Shown here: positions 35,815 through 36,122 of the stretch, in pieces | Position numbering within the stretch: position 1 is the first letter of the stretch | How the letters are laid out: every line of letters starts with the position of its first letter | NCBI GenBank assembly: GCA_030613765.1 | Contig: JAUWLI010000002.1 | Span: 1-36,122 of the forward strand | Length of the DNA stretch: 36,122 nt | DNA from: Phycisphaerae bacterium | Lineage (GTDB): Bacteria > Planctomycetota > Phycisphaerae > Sedimentisphaerales > SG8-4 | Direction: 5' to 3' | Translations under genes and position numbers: made by a program | The notes under the pieces: generated by a model | What the model was told of the DNA's origin: nothing | Seen by the model: only the letters and a program-made list of their open reading frames with translations | The model's database searches: none

Positions 35815-36122
35815 GTAGACCCAATTTTACAAACAATATTTGTGCCAAGCGCGAGTGATATCTTGACAAGTACTTTAGGTATCGACTCAAAGATGTTGAA
35901 TAATCCTTCAAATGTGTCATCCCCTATACATCTTAATTTGGATGAGTTTTTTCTGGTGAACAGAGCGATGGACAGGTGAGTCTTTCTCAAGCGACATATG
36001 CATTCGGCTGACCTCTGCTTTGAGGCACGCCTTGCAGTTTTTCCTGTCCCTAAAATGGTCTATGCGTTATCATAGAACTGTTGGTGCCGCACGGTCAACG
36101 TAAACGCAGGACTGAGCATCAG
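35815..36122. other. Gene-free window end
   Basis: I see no gene, RNA or repeat in the last 308 bases. This is the upstream region of the - strand propeller gene, but no convincing promoter pair is visible. Confidence 0.3.

Overview
The window looks like a chromosome segment of an anaerobic, polysaccharide-degrading planctomycete, most likely in the Phycisphaerae/Sedimentisphaerales area. This is an inference. It rests on the exported PQQ-type propellers, a sulfatase, a DUF6807 protein, a DUF1559-like protein, a planctomycete-style dockerin with lamin-tail and CotH domains, a large SRP RNA and the ribosomal operon order. No 16S rRNA is present, so the taxonomy is not proven.

Region 1 (1-5010) is housekeeping. 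It reads map (5' cut), infA, rpmJ, rpsM, rpsK, rpsD, rpoA, rplQ and a HIT-family hydrolase, all on the + strand. Next come an initiator tRNA-Met gene with its own sigma70-like promoter and a hairpin terminator.

Region 2 (5010-8416) is mixed. It holds an exported DUF6807 protein, an amber-interrupted DUF1559/pseudopilin-like gene on the - strand, and a complete large-type SRP RNA (7793-8060) that is easy to mistake for a small ORF. A gene-free stretch follows.

Region 3 (8417-11451, - strand) is a two-gene unit: an exported trypsin-like/PDZ protease and, overlapping it by 4 nt, a paralogue in which all three catalytic residues are gone.

Region 4 (12091-21644, + strand) has two large exported proteins that each join a Rossmann methyltransferase-like domain to a PQQ-type beta-propeller. 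They flank a sulfatase with no signal peptide and a Tat-signal protein. The first propeller protein carries a LamG domain inserted before its last blade.

Region 5 (22224-35814) holds a 2229-residue dockerin/repeat/lamin-tail/CotH protein, a GH38-like exported glycosidase, a stand-alone exported methyltransferase-like protein, one or two doubtful small ORFs and another PQQ-like propeller protein.

The intergenic spaces of regions 2-5 share a dispersed repeat family (about 260 bp in the two best copies, plus three partial copies). All copies are in the same orientation and all lie outside genes. It is the clearest structure here that ordinary gene annotation does not explain. The most unusual protein themes are the exported methyltransferase-like domains (three in the window) and the active/dead protease pair.
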